A stretch of DNA of 64,000 nucleotides, from assembly GCA_903907865.1 (NCBI GenBank), contig CAIVPR010000097.1, forward strand, positions 1 to 64,000, given 5' to 3'. This document shows, piece by piece, positions 51,407-59,209 of the stretch. The position numbers were made by a program, and so were the translations under genes. This DNA comes from an uncultured Acidobacteriia bacterium. Lineage in GTDB: Bacteria > Acidobacteriota > Terriglobia > Bryobacterales > Bryobacteraceae. Below the pieces are notes generated by a model. The model was not told the DNA's origin, searched no databases, and worked only from the letters and a program-made list of their open reading frames with translations. The first letter of the stretch is position 1. Each line of letters begins with the position of its first letter.

Positions 51407-52389
51407 AGAAGTTCATCGTTCTGATGGCCCTTTCGACCGTTGGGTTGTGCGCGCAGCGGAGTTGGGTGGTGGAGGTCGACACGACTGAACACCTCTACGC
51501 CGTCGGCGACTCCCATGCGGACAAGTCCCGTTTTCTCGGTGTCCTCCAAGCTGCGAAATTGGTGGACGGGGCGGGGAAGTGGACGGCGAAGAAGTCCGTC
51601 CTTGTGATCACCGGTGACACCATCGACAAGGGGCCGGAGCAGATAAAGACCATCAGCTACATCCAAACTCTCCAGCAGGACGCTGCCAGCGCGGGCGGTC
51701 GCGTGATCCTCACCCTCGGCAACCATGAAGCGGAGTTTCTGTCCGATCCCAAGGGCAAGAAAACGGCGGAGTTCTCCGACGCACTCAAGGCGGCAGGCAT
51801 CAAGCCCAAGGACGTTGCGGACTGCAAGGGCGATCTCGGCACCTTCATGTGCGGCCTCCCAATCGCGGCGCGCGTGAACGACTGGTTCTTCAGCCACGGC
51901 GGCTACACCGCGGGCCGGACTATTGCGCAAATCAACTCGGACACCGCGACCGGCTTTGCGGCGAAGAAATACGCGGCGGACGTGTTCGTCGGGCCGGACT
52001 CGATCCTCGAGGCGCGGCTGAGTGACAGGGGGCCGGGTGGAGTGCCGTGGTTCCTGGGCGGGAATCCGAACGCCGATCCAGCCAAGGTTCTCGCCGACTA
52101 CGCGGCCAAGCTGGGCGTCAAACACATCCTTCAGGGTCATCAACCCGGAAAAGTCACCTTTCCCGACGGCGTTGCGCGTAATAAAGAAGACCTGTTCGAG
52201 CGCTACGGCTTGCTCTTCCTGAACGACGGTGGAATGTCGACAGGCATCGATGGCAGCACCAGCACGGGCGGTGCCATGCACATCACAGCCGACTCCGTAA
52301 CCGCCGTCTGCGCTAACGGCCGGGAGTCCCTGGTGATTTGGCCCACCGGCACCAACCTCGGCCACGCCGGCATCCATTGCGGCAAATAG
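51403..52389 (+). CDS. Secreted calcineurin-like metallophosphoesterase
   Basis: A 328-residue exported phosphoesterase. Signal peptide about 1-17 (GLCAQ). Metal-binding motifs in order: GDSH (about 36-39), GDTIDKG (about 70-76), GNHE (about 106-109), FSHGG (about 165) and GHQPGK (about 246). These match the GDxH-GDxxDR-GNHE/D-H-GHxx pattern of dinuclear metallophosphatases, here shifted toward the Ser/Thr phosphatase class. Its target is unknown. ATGA overlap with the charged membrane protein suggests coupled function at the envelope. Confidence 0.85.
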   Translation: MKKFIVLMALSTVGLCAQRSWVVEVDTTEHLYAVGDSHADKSRFLGVLQAAKLVDGAGKWTAKKSVLVITGDTIDKGPEQIKTISYIQTLQQDAASAGGRVILTLGNHEAEFLSDPKGKKTAEFSDALKAAGIKPKDVADCKGDLGTFMCGLPIAARVNDWFFSHGGYTAGRTIAQINSDTATGFAAKKYAADVFVGPDSILEARLSDRGPGGVPWFLGGNPNADPAKVLADYAAKLGVKHILQGHQPGKVTFPDGVARNKEDLFERYGLLFLNDGGMSTGIDGSTSTGGAMHITADSVTAVCANGRESLVIWPTGTNLGHAGIHCGK

Positions 52390-52426
52390 AAACCCAATTC
52401 CACCTGTTCCCGTGCCGGGTAGCCCT

Positions 52427-53716
52427 CTATCCCATCACCCGACGCCAAAACGAGGAACTAAACTTCGGGTCCACAAACGGCACAAACTCCTCCCACTGCG
52501 GATAGAACAGCCGAAAATTACGCCCCGACATCCTAGCGTCCTTCGCCGGATACAATCGTCCCCCTGCCACTGCCACCAAATCATCCAACCGATCAAGCAC
52601 CGGCAAAATCCCCGCCTCGAACGGGAAATCCAACGCGATCGTAACGCCCTTGCCCGAAAACGATAGCATCCCCGGTGAAGGCACGTCGCCCATCACCTTC
52701 ATGACGCTCAGGAAAGACGCCCCCGCCCGCCGCGACTCGACCAGCAGTTCCCGCGCCACCTCATGCGACGGCACCAGCGCCTGCCATTGCACCATCCCAT
52801 CAGGCCCATACAGCCTGTGGTACGCCCCCAAGGCATCCAACGGATAGAAAAACGGCCCCAGTGGGACCCGTCGCTTGGCAACGGTCGGCCGCCCCCAATA
52901 ATATGCCGTGTTGAACGCGCGCAGCGTGCCACCATTCAGCAGACTGAAGGGCGGGATCACCGGCACCGAAACAACCGGCCCGGTCGGGGCAATCCGCGTC
53001 TGCGGACCCGCATCAACGTTGTGGTTCCCCCGGATCAACACCCCAGGCCCAACCGCCCGGGTCGTGCACGTATCCACCCACGCGACGACATATTCGTGGT
53101 CCCGTTCCGATTCCGCCGTCAGGTCCGCGAATTCATCCACCGACCCATAACGTATCGTCGCGGAATCAATCCACGAATTCACAACCGGCTTCAATTGAAT
53201 CTCTGCATCCGTAATGAGGCCCGTCAGCCCGAGACCCCCAATGGTCGCGCGAAACATCTCCGGGTTTTCCGTCGGACTGCACCTCTGCCAACTCCCGTCG
53301 CTGCGCCGAAGCCGGAAACCGAGGACATGGTTTCCGAAAGTCCCGGCGCGATGGTGGTTCTTGCCATGCACGTCGTTGGCGATGGCCCCGCCCAGCGACA
53401 CAAACCGCGTCCCGGGCGTAACCGGGAGGAACCAACCATGTGGCAGGACCAGCCGGATGATCGCATCGAAGGTGATCCCGGCCTCGGCGTGCAGACGCCC
53501 GGTCAAGCTATCAAAAGCCAGGACGCGGCCAAGGCCGGGCGTGTCCAGCAGAGTGTTGCCATCATTCAGGCAGGAATCTCCCAAACTCCGGCCCATCCCG
53601 TGGGCCAAGAATGAGCCCGGATCGCCAAACGGAATGGCCTCGTCGCAATCCCGCAGTTCAATCCGGCGCGATCTCGTCTTCGGATACCGGCCCCACCCCA
53701 CCGCGTCGCGCATCAT
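52427..53716 (-). CDS. DprE1-like FAD oxidase (decaprenylphosphoryl-ribose 2'-oxidase family)
   Basis: A 429-residue FAD-dependent oxidase. The FAD-binding region shows GMGRSLGDSCLNDGNTLLDT (about 39-58) and GTRFVSLGGAIANDVHGKNHHRAGTFGNHVLGF (residues about 98-130). This is very close in pattern to mycobacterial DprE1, which oxidises decaprenylphosphoryl-ribose on the way to decaprenylphosphoryl-arabinose. The C-terminal ALO-like domain ends GRLYPAKDARM and FYPQWEEFVPFVDP. ATG at 53716 overlaps the UbiA stop (ATGA). The DprE2 reductase partner is not in the window. Confidence 0.87.
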   Translation of the reverse strand: MMRDAVGWGRYPKTRSRRIELRDCDEAIPFGDPGSFLAHGMGRSLGDSCLNDGNTLLDTPGLGRVLAFDSLTGRLHAEAGITFDAIIRLVLPHGWFLPVTPGTRFVSLGGAIANDVHGKNHHRAGTFGNHVLGFRLRRSDGSWQRCSPTENPEMFRATIGGLGLTGLITDAEIQLKPVVNSWIDSATIRYGSVDEFADLTAESERDHEYVVAWVDTCTTRAVGPGVLIRGNHNVDAGPQTRIAPTGPVVSVPVIPPFSLLNGGTLRAFNTAYYWGRPTVAKRRVPLGPFFYPLDALGAYHRLYGPDGMVQWQALVPSHEVARELLVESRRAGASFLSVMKVMGDVPSPGMLSFSGKGVTIALDFPFEAGILPVLDRLDDLVAVAGGRLYPAKDARMSGRNFRLFYPQWEEFVPFVDPKFSSSFWRRVMG

Positions 53717-55161
53717 CGGGTCAGGGCTCCCGCAATAAACAGGACGATGATGAGTCCGGCAAAGTAGCTGACTCGGTCGCCAACCGCAAACAGGATGGGA
53801 TCCTCGTTCATGTTGCCGCGGTAGGTCACCAACCAGACGCGGGTAATCCAATAGACGAACACGGGACAGACTCCCCACAGCAGCTCGGGCCGTGGGTACA
53901 GGTGCTCCATTTCCTTGCCATTGACATAAAGCACCAGCACCAGTGCGGCGATGTAACCGGAAGCGGTGCCAGACTGCCCGATCAAAGGCATGTCCGCAGG
54001 CCGGTATCCGCGCGCGAGTTCCTCCCGCCGGTCCGACTCCTCCAACTTCTTGAGTTCCGAGTAGCGCTTCACGAAGGCAAGACTGAGGAACAGGAAGATC
54101 GAAAATTGAACCAGCCACGGGGAGATCCAGACCGAGACTGCCGCCCCGCCCGCATAAATTCGAATTGTGTAGAGGATCGCCAGTGCCACCACGTCCACCA
54201 CAGGCTTGTTCTTGAGGAAAACGCTGTAGCCGACCGTCATCGCCGCATAGATCAACAGCCAAATCTCGAACGACGGGCCCAGCGTGATGCCGATTCCAAG
54301 GCCGCCCGCCGATGCCAAGCACGCTAGTGCCACGCCAACCGGGATCGAGATCGTGGCTGCGGCCAGTGGCCTGTGCCGCTTGCGTGGATGGCGCCTGTCG
54401 GCATCCAAATCAAACAGGTCGTTAAAGACGTATGCGCCGGACGCAGTGAGGGAAAACGCCACGAACGCCGCGCCGAGCTTGGTCGCGATCGCCCAGCTGA
54501 TGTGGTGGTTCAACGCCGCCGGCGCGAATACAAGGATGTTCTTGATCCACTGGTGAGTCCGCAACTCCCGCAACACGTGCCGCAGCGATGGTCGGGGAGC
54601 CGGGAATCCCACACCCGGAATGGCCCCTTCGGCGAGCGCTGCCGGCGGCACGTGGCGCATCGTCCCCGCTGGGTGCGCCACGCGGCTCGCAGCCCAAACG
54701 GCTATGTCGGACCGGCTGTCTCCCACATAGTCGAAGCCCCGCACGCCGAACCGCCGAACCAGTTCATCGCGTTTTGCCCTCCCCTTCAGATTGCGGGACT
54801 CAGTACTGCCGATGACCGCGTCGAAACACCCCACGTGGTTGGAAACTGCTCGCGCGACGGACTCGTGCGACGCCGTCGCCAACACGATTTGCCTGCCGAG
54901 GGCGCGCTCGGTGCGCAGGAATGCCACCAAGTCGCGGTTCCACGGAAGCAAGTCTGGCGGTGTCGCAACACGGGCCGCGATTTCAGCCTTCAGCCGGGCG
55001 CGGCCCGCCAGCAGCCACCAGATCAGGCGGAACACGTTCCACGGATGGTGCCGAATCAAGCGGAAGGCGGACTCGTACAAGGTGTCGGAGTGGACCAGCG
55101 TGCCGTCCAAGTCCACGACCAGCGGCGTTTGTTCCACTGTCTTCCGCACCTGGGGGTTCAC
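53713..55161 (-). CDS. HAD phosphatase - UbiA prenyltransferase fusion (DPPR-synthase-like)
   Basis: A 482-residue fusion. Residues about 1-190 are a HAD-family phosphatase: VVDLDGTLVHSD (nucleophile Asp 17-19 region), ATASHE and GDSRSDIAVW. Residues about 205-482 are a UbiA-type membrane prenyltransferase with NDLFDLDADRRHP and KRHRPLAAA, the Mg-binding Asp motif seen in decaprenyl-phosphate phosphoribosyltransferase. Such enzymes put 5-phosphoribose on a polyprenyl phosphate. The GTG start at 55161 overlaps the upstream stop (GTGA). The frame is open much further upstream, but that stretch is antisense to another gene's codons. Confidence 0.87.
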   Translation of the reverse strand: MNPQVRKTVEQTPLVVDLDGTLVHSDTLYESAFRLIRHHPWNVFRLIWWLLAGRARLKAEIAARVATPPDLLPWNRDLVAFLRTERALGRQIVLATASHESVARAVSNHVGCFDAVIGSTESRNLKGRAKRDELVRRFGVRGFDYVGDSRSDIAVWAASRVAHPAGTMRHVPPAALAEGAIPGVGFPAPRPSLRHVLRELRTHQWIKNILVFAPAALNHHISWAIATKLGAAFVAFSLTASGAYVFNDLFDLDADRRHPRKRHRPLAAATISIPVGVALACLASAGGLGIGITLGPSFEIWLLIYAAMTVGYSVFLKNKPVVDVVALAILYTIRIYAGGAAVSVWISPWLVQFSIFLFLSLAFVKRYSELKKLEESDRREELARGYRPADMPLIGQSGTASGYIAALVLVLYVNGKEMEHLYPRPELLWGVCPVFVYWITRVWLVTYRGNMNEDPILFAVGDRVSYFAGLIIVLFIAGALTR

Positions 55162-56708
55162 GGCAGCCGCTCCGACCGCAAAATGTCCATCCGCCGCGCC
55201 GCCTCCGCCGCACGCGCTGTGTCGCCCTTCGCCCTGTACAACTGGATCAATGGCCGCAATACCTCGTCGTCGTCGCCCAACTGCATCGCTGGTTCCAAGA
55301 TCCGGAGGGCCCCGGCGCTGTCTCCCGCCTCGATCCTGCCCTGTGCGTCGCGCACCGCCGCATTTCTGCGCAGTGCGGCGCGCAGCATCAGCTTCTCGGC
55401 GAAAATCTGGTGCGGCGTGAGGGGCTCGTTCTTCGGAATCAGGTGCAGCCCGTATTGGACCATGAACAGCACCGTGAAGGCGGTGCAAACAATCGAAAGT
55501 CCCCCCGTCCACCTGCGGACGACCGGCGACGGCGACGAAAGCAGGAAGACTAGTCCGAGCGCCACTGTCGTCGTGTTGGTGAGCATGTAGCGCGCGCCGA
55601 AGGAATCGAAACCGTGCCAAGTCGCCATCGCACCGATCACGACCAGTTCGAGGATCAAAACAATCCACCACGGAGCAAAGACGCGCCATTCCCGTTTGGT
55701 TGCGCCGACCAGCCCCACCAGTCCGATGGCAACCAGCGGCGTCCAAAGCAGCCAGCCACAACGCGCGGAGAACAGGACCTCGGCGATGTGGGTCGGCGGG
55801 AAGCTGATGAAGCCGCCCCCCTGTGGGATCGTCACGTACTTGCCGTAGATCGCTTTCCATTCGAGGAACTGCGGGATGCAACACACCAGCACGGCCGCAG
55901 CGTATCCGAGGCGTGCCCGGAACCAGGCCCGGAACCCGCGAACGGGCGCATGCCGCAGGACGTCGTAAATAATCGGACCGCCCACGTAGAGGACGTCCTG
56001 CCATCTGGAGATCGAGAGGAATGCCCCGATCCCCCCCAGCAAGATCCATGACCGGACATCCTGCTTGTCACGGATCCGCCACCACTGGAGTAGGAACAGG
56101 CTGGCAAATAAGAAAGACGACGCATGCGCCATCCGCATGATCGAGTAGTACCCGACACTTGTGCCGAAGTATACGGCAAACACCGAGAAGAGTGCAGCCC
56201 CGGCTGCGCGGGTCTCGGACGCGCCGCGCCAGAGCGCAACTTCCAGCAGCAGTTCGAACAGCGCCCAAAGTCCGAGGGCGGTGATCAGGACGCTGCCAAG
56301 GCCGTACAGATAGACGGCAAACGTTGAATACCCGTCGCCTGGATTCCCCGCCACCATGTCCAGAGCGGTTCCCGCCGCCAACATAGGCACCTGGAGGATC
56401 GAGTATCCGACGCCCCACGGACTGCCGGGCAGCCCGGTCTCCTTCCGAATCGCGGTCCACTCCGATGGGGAGGGAGGGTTCCGCGCATACTCGTTGCGCA
56501 GGTCGAAATCATGGTCGAACAGCAGGGAGTGCGCGACGGAAAAGTAGCCGACCGTATCAACCCCTTGGACTTTGGCCAAGCGGCGCCCGTCCGGTGCGAC
56601 GTGGTCCGCAGCTACATAGCCCACAGCCATCAGCACGCCAAAAACGGCAATCGCTCCGCGGCAAACCCGAGCGGATTGGGGGAAGGACGCTGGCCACGGT
56701 TTCGGCAT
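55158..56708 (-). CDS. GT39-like membrane glycosyltransferase with C-terminal helical repeat
   Basis: A 516-residue membrane protein with about ten to twelve helices between residues 18 and 425. The region VGYFSVAHSLLFDHDFDL (about 51-68) lies in the first outside loop. The tail (about 430-516) is helical and TPR-like (AQGRIEAGDSAGALRILEPAM, AKGDTARAAEAARRM). First gene of a three-gene operon with the HAD-UbiA fusion and DprE1-like oxidase, so it may use the polyprenyl-linked sugar they make. Start ATG with GGAGA about 9 nt upstream. Confidence 0.7.
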   Translation of the reverse strand: MPKPWPASFPQSARVCRGAIAVFGVLMAVGYVAADHVAPDGRRLAKVQGVDTVGYFSVAHSLLFDHDFDLRNEYARNPPSPSEWTAIRKETGLPGSPWGVGYSILQVPMLAAGTALDMVAGNPGDGYSTFAVYLYGLGSVLITALGLWALFELLLEVALWRGASETRAAGAALFSVFAVYFGTSVGYYSIMRMAHASSFLFASLFLLQWWRIRDKQDVRSWILLGGIGAFLSISRWQDVLYVGGPIIYDVLRHAPVRGFRAWFRARLGYAAAVLVCCIPQFLEWKAIYGKYVTIPQGGGFISFPPTHIAEVLFSARCGWLLWTPLVAIGLVGLVGATKREWRVFAPWWIVLILELVVIGAMATWHGFDSFGARYMLTNTTTVALGLVFLLSSPSPVVRRWTGGLSIVCTAFTVLFMVQYGLHLIPKNEPLTPHQIFAEKLMLRAALRRNAAVRDAQGRIEAGDSAGALRILEPAMQLGDDDEVLRPLIQLYRAKGDTARAAEAARRMDILRSERLP

Positions 56709-57208
56709 CTTGGGGAATCTCCAATATAGTACGGATCGACTCCGGTGATGCTCAAAATTTTCGAATCAACGTCGCCCACCAACATGGCGAGTCGCAATCA
56801 TGAAGGTCGTGCCGAAAGCCCTTTCGACGGATTCCGACGCAGAGCCGCAACGCGATGGACCGCCCCTCGGTCGTCGGTTCAGCCTCCAGGGCCCAACAGT
56901 CCACTTTTGATCCACCCGTACTTCGAAGCCTCGAATCCACCGCCCACCCGGGAGGCCCGAAACCGCGTCCATGCCCAAAACTGGCCCCACCGACCCTCAA
57001 AACGGCGCTTTCACTCCACTTCCGACCACGGCACCCCCGGCGTGGACCTGAACCACTCCACATCCCCTAGCGAACCGCGACATCTTCCGCACATTTCGCC
57101 ATTCATTCGCCTTGAACCACAATTAGTAGCGGTCTTGGCTGTCGTCGCGGAACCTGTGGTATGCCGTGTAACCTAAACAAAAAACATACACTTCCGGCGT
57201 TTTAAGGC
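56709..57208. other. 500-bp gap without a supportable gene
   Basis: Between the glycosyltransferase operon (minus) and the mraZ promoter (plus). Short open frames occur on both strands (for example 56745-57176 plus), but none has a start site, domain or credible composition. No RNase P, tmRNA or 6S RNA signature was found. The last 80 bp are AT-richer and lead into the mraZ promoter. Confidence 0.6.
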
Positions 57209-57237
57209 TTGCAACCAAGCGCAGGGTATGGCACAAT
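57209..57237 (+). promoter_or_regulatory. mraZ/dcw cluster promoter (TTGCAA-17-CACAAT)
   Basis: A -35 box TTGCAA (57209-57214), a 17-nt spacer and a -10 box CACAAT (57232-57237). Transcription would start near 57244, at the first MraZ operator repeat. Confidence 0.65.
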
Positions 57238-57243
57238 CTGTGG

Positions 57244-57279
57244 TGTGGACCGAAGTGGTCTAAAGTGGATTCAACGTGG
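57244..57279 (+). promoter_or_regulatory. MraZ operator: four GTGG direct repeats at about 10-nt period
   Basis: TGTGG, AAGTGG, AAAGTGG and AACGTGG have their GTGG cores at 57245, 57255, 57265 and 57276. Spaced direct repeats of a TGG/GTGG core are the known MraZ binding pattern. They cover the predicted transcription start and the mraZ start codon, as expected for autorepression. Confidence 0.7.
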
Positions 57280-57770
57280 ACCAAAACCTCACTCCCGGAG
57301 GGGCGAGCCCGGCGGCCAGACCGCCGCTGGGTCGGAATTCCGCTCGCCTCGACGACAAGGGAAGGCTCAAGCTTCCCGCCGAGGTCCACAGGTTCTTTGA
57401 CAGCTTTCCTGAAAAGAGATTATTTGTCACAAGTCTCGACGGAATGATAGCACAGCTGTACCCGTTGAGTGTTTGGCTCGCGAACGAGGAGCTGCTGCAG
57501 GAATACACGGACGACCCGGAAGCTCTCTCGGACTACATGTTCAACGCCCACGACATGGGCAGCGAGGCCGATATGGATGGCCAGGGGCGCGTCACCATCA
57601 ACTCCGAACTGCGGAACGAATTGAAGCTGGTCGGGACCGAGCTGCACCTGATTCCCTACAAGGGACACATCCAGGTGATCCCGGACGCGATGTACCAGGA
57701 GCGGCGGCAGGCGGCGCGGTCGCGGGCTGCTCAGGCGATCACGAAGATGGAAAAGGCGGGGGCGAAGTAG
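57276..57770 (+). CDS. mraZ: Transcriptional regulator MraZ
   Basis: A 164-residue AbrB-like DNA-binding protein that regulates the dcw cluster. It has the two tandem MraZ/SpoVT half-folds: SARLDDKGRLKLPAEV (about 22-37) and ADMDGQGRVTINSELR (about 98-113), each with the DxxGR motif. The N-terminus is about 15 residues longer than in E. coli MraZ. The GTG start at 57276 lies inside the last operator repeat and has no clear Shine-Dalgarno sequence. A CTG at about 57327 is a possible alternative behind a GGAGG. Confidence 0.92.
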   Translation: MDQNLTPGGASPAARPPLGRNSARLDDKGRLKLPAEVHRFFDSFPEKRLFVTSLDGMIAQLYPLSVWLANEELLQEYTDDPEALSDYMFNAHDMGSEADMDGQGRVTINSELRNELKLVGTELHLIPYKGHIQVIPDAMYQERRQAARSRAAQAITKMEKAGAK

Positions 57771-57788
57771 TCGGGCCGGAACAAAAAA

Positions 57789-58664
57789 ATGGCCACCCAC
57801 TACCCAGTCTTCCTCAAAGAATGTTTGGAATTGTTGGATGTGCGTCCCGACGGTGTCTACTGTGACTGCACGGCGGGCCTCGGGGGGCACACGGGTGCGA
57901 TTGCGGCCCGATTGACAGGAAGCACGCTGACGGACGGCGGCAGGTTGATCTCCTGCGATAGGGATCCCCAGTCGCTCGAGATGGCCATGCGGAATACGTC
58001 GGAGTTTGCCGAACGCATCGACTTCCAGCACGCACAGTTTTCGGAGTTGGCGTTCAAGAACCTGGATGGACTTCTGGCGGACCTTGGAGTTAGCCGGTAC
58101 CAACTTACAGGAGCCGAACGCGGATTTAGTTTTCAATCAGAGGGCCCGTTGGATATGCGCATGGATCAAACCAGAGGCATGACGGCGGGCGACCTGGTAA
58201 ATTCAATGCCTGAAAAGGCACTTGCCGACTGTATCTTTCAGTTAGGCGAAGAAAGGAGAGCGCGGAAGATAGCTGGAGCACTTGTGCGGGCACGGCCCAT
58301 TCGGAGCACACTACACCTGGCGGGTATAGTGGAACGGGCCGTACCCCGTACCGGACCAATCCATCCGGCAACAAGGACTTTCCAAGCCTTGAGGATGATG
58401 GTGAACGGTGAGTTGGACGAGATAGACGCCCTATTGGTTGCTGCGCCGAAGATGGTGCGCCCGGGTGGTCGAATCGTAATCATCTCATTCCACTCGTTGG
58501 AAGACCGAAAGGTCAAAGAAAGTTTCCGGGAATTGGGACGCACCGGCCGGGCCCGAATCCTTACCAAGAAGCCGGTAATTCCAGGGGAGCAGGAACTGCG
58601 GGAGAATCCGCCGTCCAGAAGTGCCAAGCTCAGGGCGGTAGAGATTCTCGAACAAGTTAGTTAG
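57789..58664 (+). CDS. rsmH: 16S rRNA (cytosine-1402-N4) methyltransferase RsmH
   Basis: A 291-residue SAM-dependent methyltransferase (also called MraW). Motifs: CTAGLGGHTGAI (about 29-40, SAM site), DLGVSRYQLTGAERGFSFQSEGPLDMRMD (about 96-124), HPATRTFQALRMMVNGELDE (about 198-217) and IISFHSLEDRKVK (about 238-250). It methylates C1402 in the ribosomal P site. Its second half (from about 58080) uses many more A/T-ending and rare codons (AGA, AGG, ATA) than the first half and its neighbours. Second gene of the dcw cluster. Confidence 0.95.
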   Translation: MATHYPVFLKECLELLDVRPDGVYCDCTAGLGGHTGAIAARLTGSTLTDGGRLISCDRDPQSLEMAMRNTSEFAERIDFQHAQFSELAFKNLDGLLADLGVSRYQLTGAERGFSFQSEGPLDMRMDQTRGMTAGDLVNSMPEKALADCIFQLGEERRARKIAGALVRARPIRSTLHLAGIVERAVPRTGPIHPATRTFQALRMMVNGELDEIDALLVAAPKMVRPGGRIVIISFHSLEDRKVKESFRELGRTGRARILTKKPVIPGEQELRENPPSRSAKLRAVEILEQVS

Positions 58665-58692
58665 TGTGGTGACGGGCAAGCAGGGGGACAAG

Positions 58693-59199
58693 ATGGCAAC
58701 ATTCGCAACATACTTCAAGAGGAGCGGAGCAGTCGGGATGGCGGGGAACGCCTCCGCGGTGCGGGCCTTTTCGGACCCGTACAGACTGCGCGCGCTGCCC
58801 AATGACGAGATTTTCTTTTGGTCCAAGTCCGTGGACAATAGCCGCCTCGTACGCCAGGCCGACCCCGCAGCCAAGGGCGAATGCTGGTCGGCTCTCGGCG
58901 CAGCCGCCGTGCTGCTGCTGGTTGGCGGAAGCATCATCGCCCCGCAGGTTGCCTCCGTGCTCGCCGGCTACCAGCTCGAAGCGTTGAAATCCGAGTACAA
59001 AACCTTGGTCGACCAGAAGCGCGACCTCGAGACCAAGGAAGCCGGGCTGCTGAGCCCGGAACGTCTGAACGAATTGGCCAAGGCCAACAGCATGACCAAC
59101 CCGGACGCCGACCAGGTCTTCCACCTCGAAAACCAAGCCTCCGCAGGAAGCTTCGCCAAGGCCGCGACGCCGGCTGCTGCCAGCGGCCAATCCCAGTAG
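58693..59199 (+). CDS. ftsL: FtsL-like cell division protein
   Basis: A 168-residue single-pass membrane protein. The cytoplasmic N-terminus (about 1-63) is followed by a membrane helix (AALGAAAVLLLVGGSIIA, about 66-88) and a coiled coil (YQLEALKSEYKTLVDQKRDLETKEAGLLSPERLNELAK, residues about 93-130). This is the FtsL layout at the FtsL position between rsmH and ftsI. It probably bridges FtsB/FtsQ-like partners and activates the FtsWI synthase. ATG at 58693 has AGGGGG 6 nt upstream; the GTG at 58666 lacks a site. Confidence 0.8.
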   Translation: MATFATYFKRSGAVGMAGNASAVRAFSDPYRLRALPNDEIFFWSKSVDNSRLVRQADPAAKGECWSALGAAAVLLLVGGSIIAPQVASVLAGYQLEALKSEYKTLVDQKRDLETKEAGLLSPERLNELAKANSMTNPDADQVFHLENQASAGSFAKAATPAAASGQSQ

Positions 59200-59209
59200 A
59201 GGACCCGCC

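Noticed and set aside
53717-54322. Upstream extension of the DprE1-like frame
   Set aside because: It lies over the UbiA coding region in another frame; the ATGA start at 53716 begins just before the FAD domain.
55162-56049. Upstream extension of the HAD-UbiA frame
   Set aside because: It overlaps the membrane glycosyltransferase gene in another frame and encodes Arg/Gly-rich sequence. The GTG at 55161 with GTGA overlap fits the HAD domain start.
56745-57176. A 143-codon plus-strand frame in the gap before mraZ
   Set aside because: No start site, no domain, Pro/Arg/His-rich composition; treated as non-coding.
56709-57200. RNase P RNA, tmRNA or 6S RNA in the gap before mraZ
   Set aside because: The conserved core sequences of these RNAs were looked for on both strands and not found.
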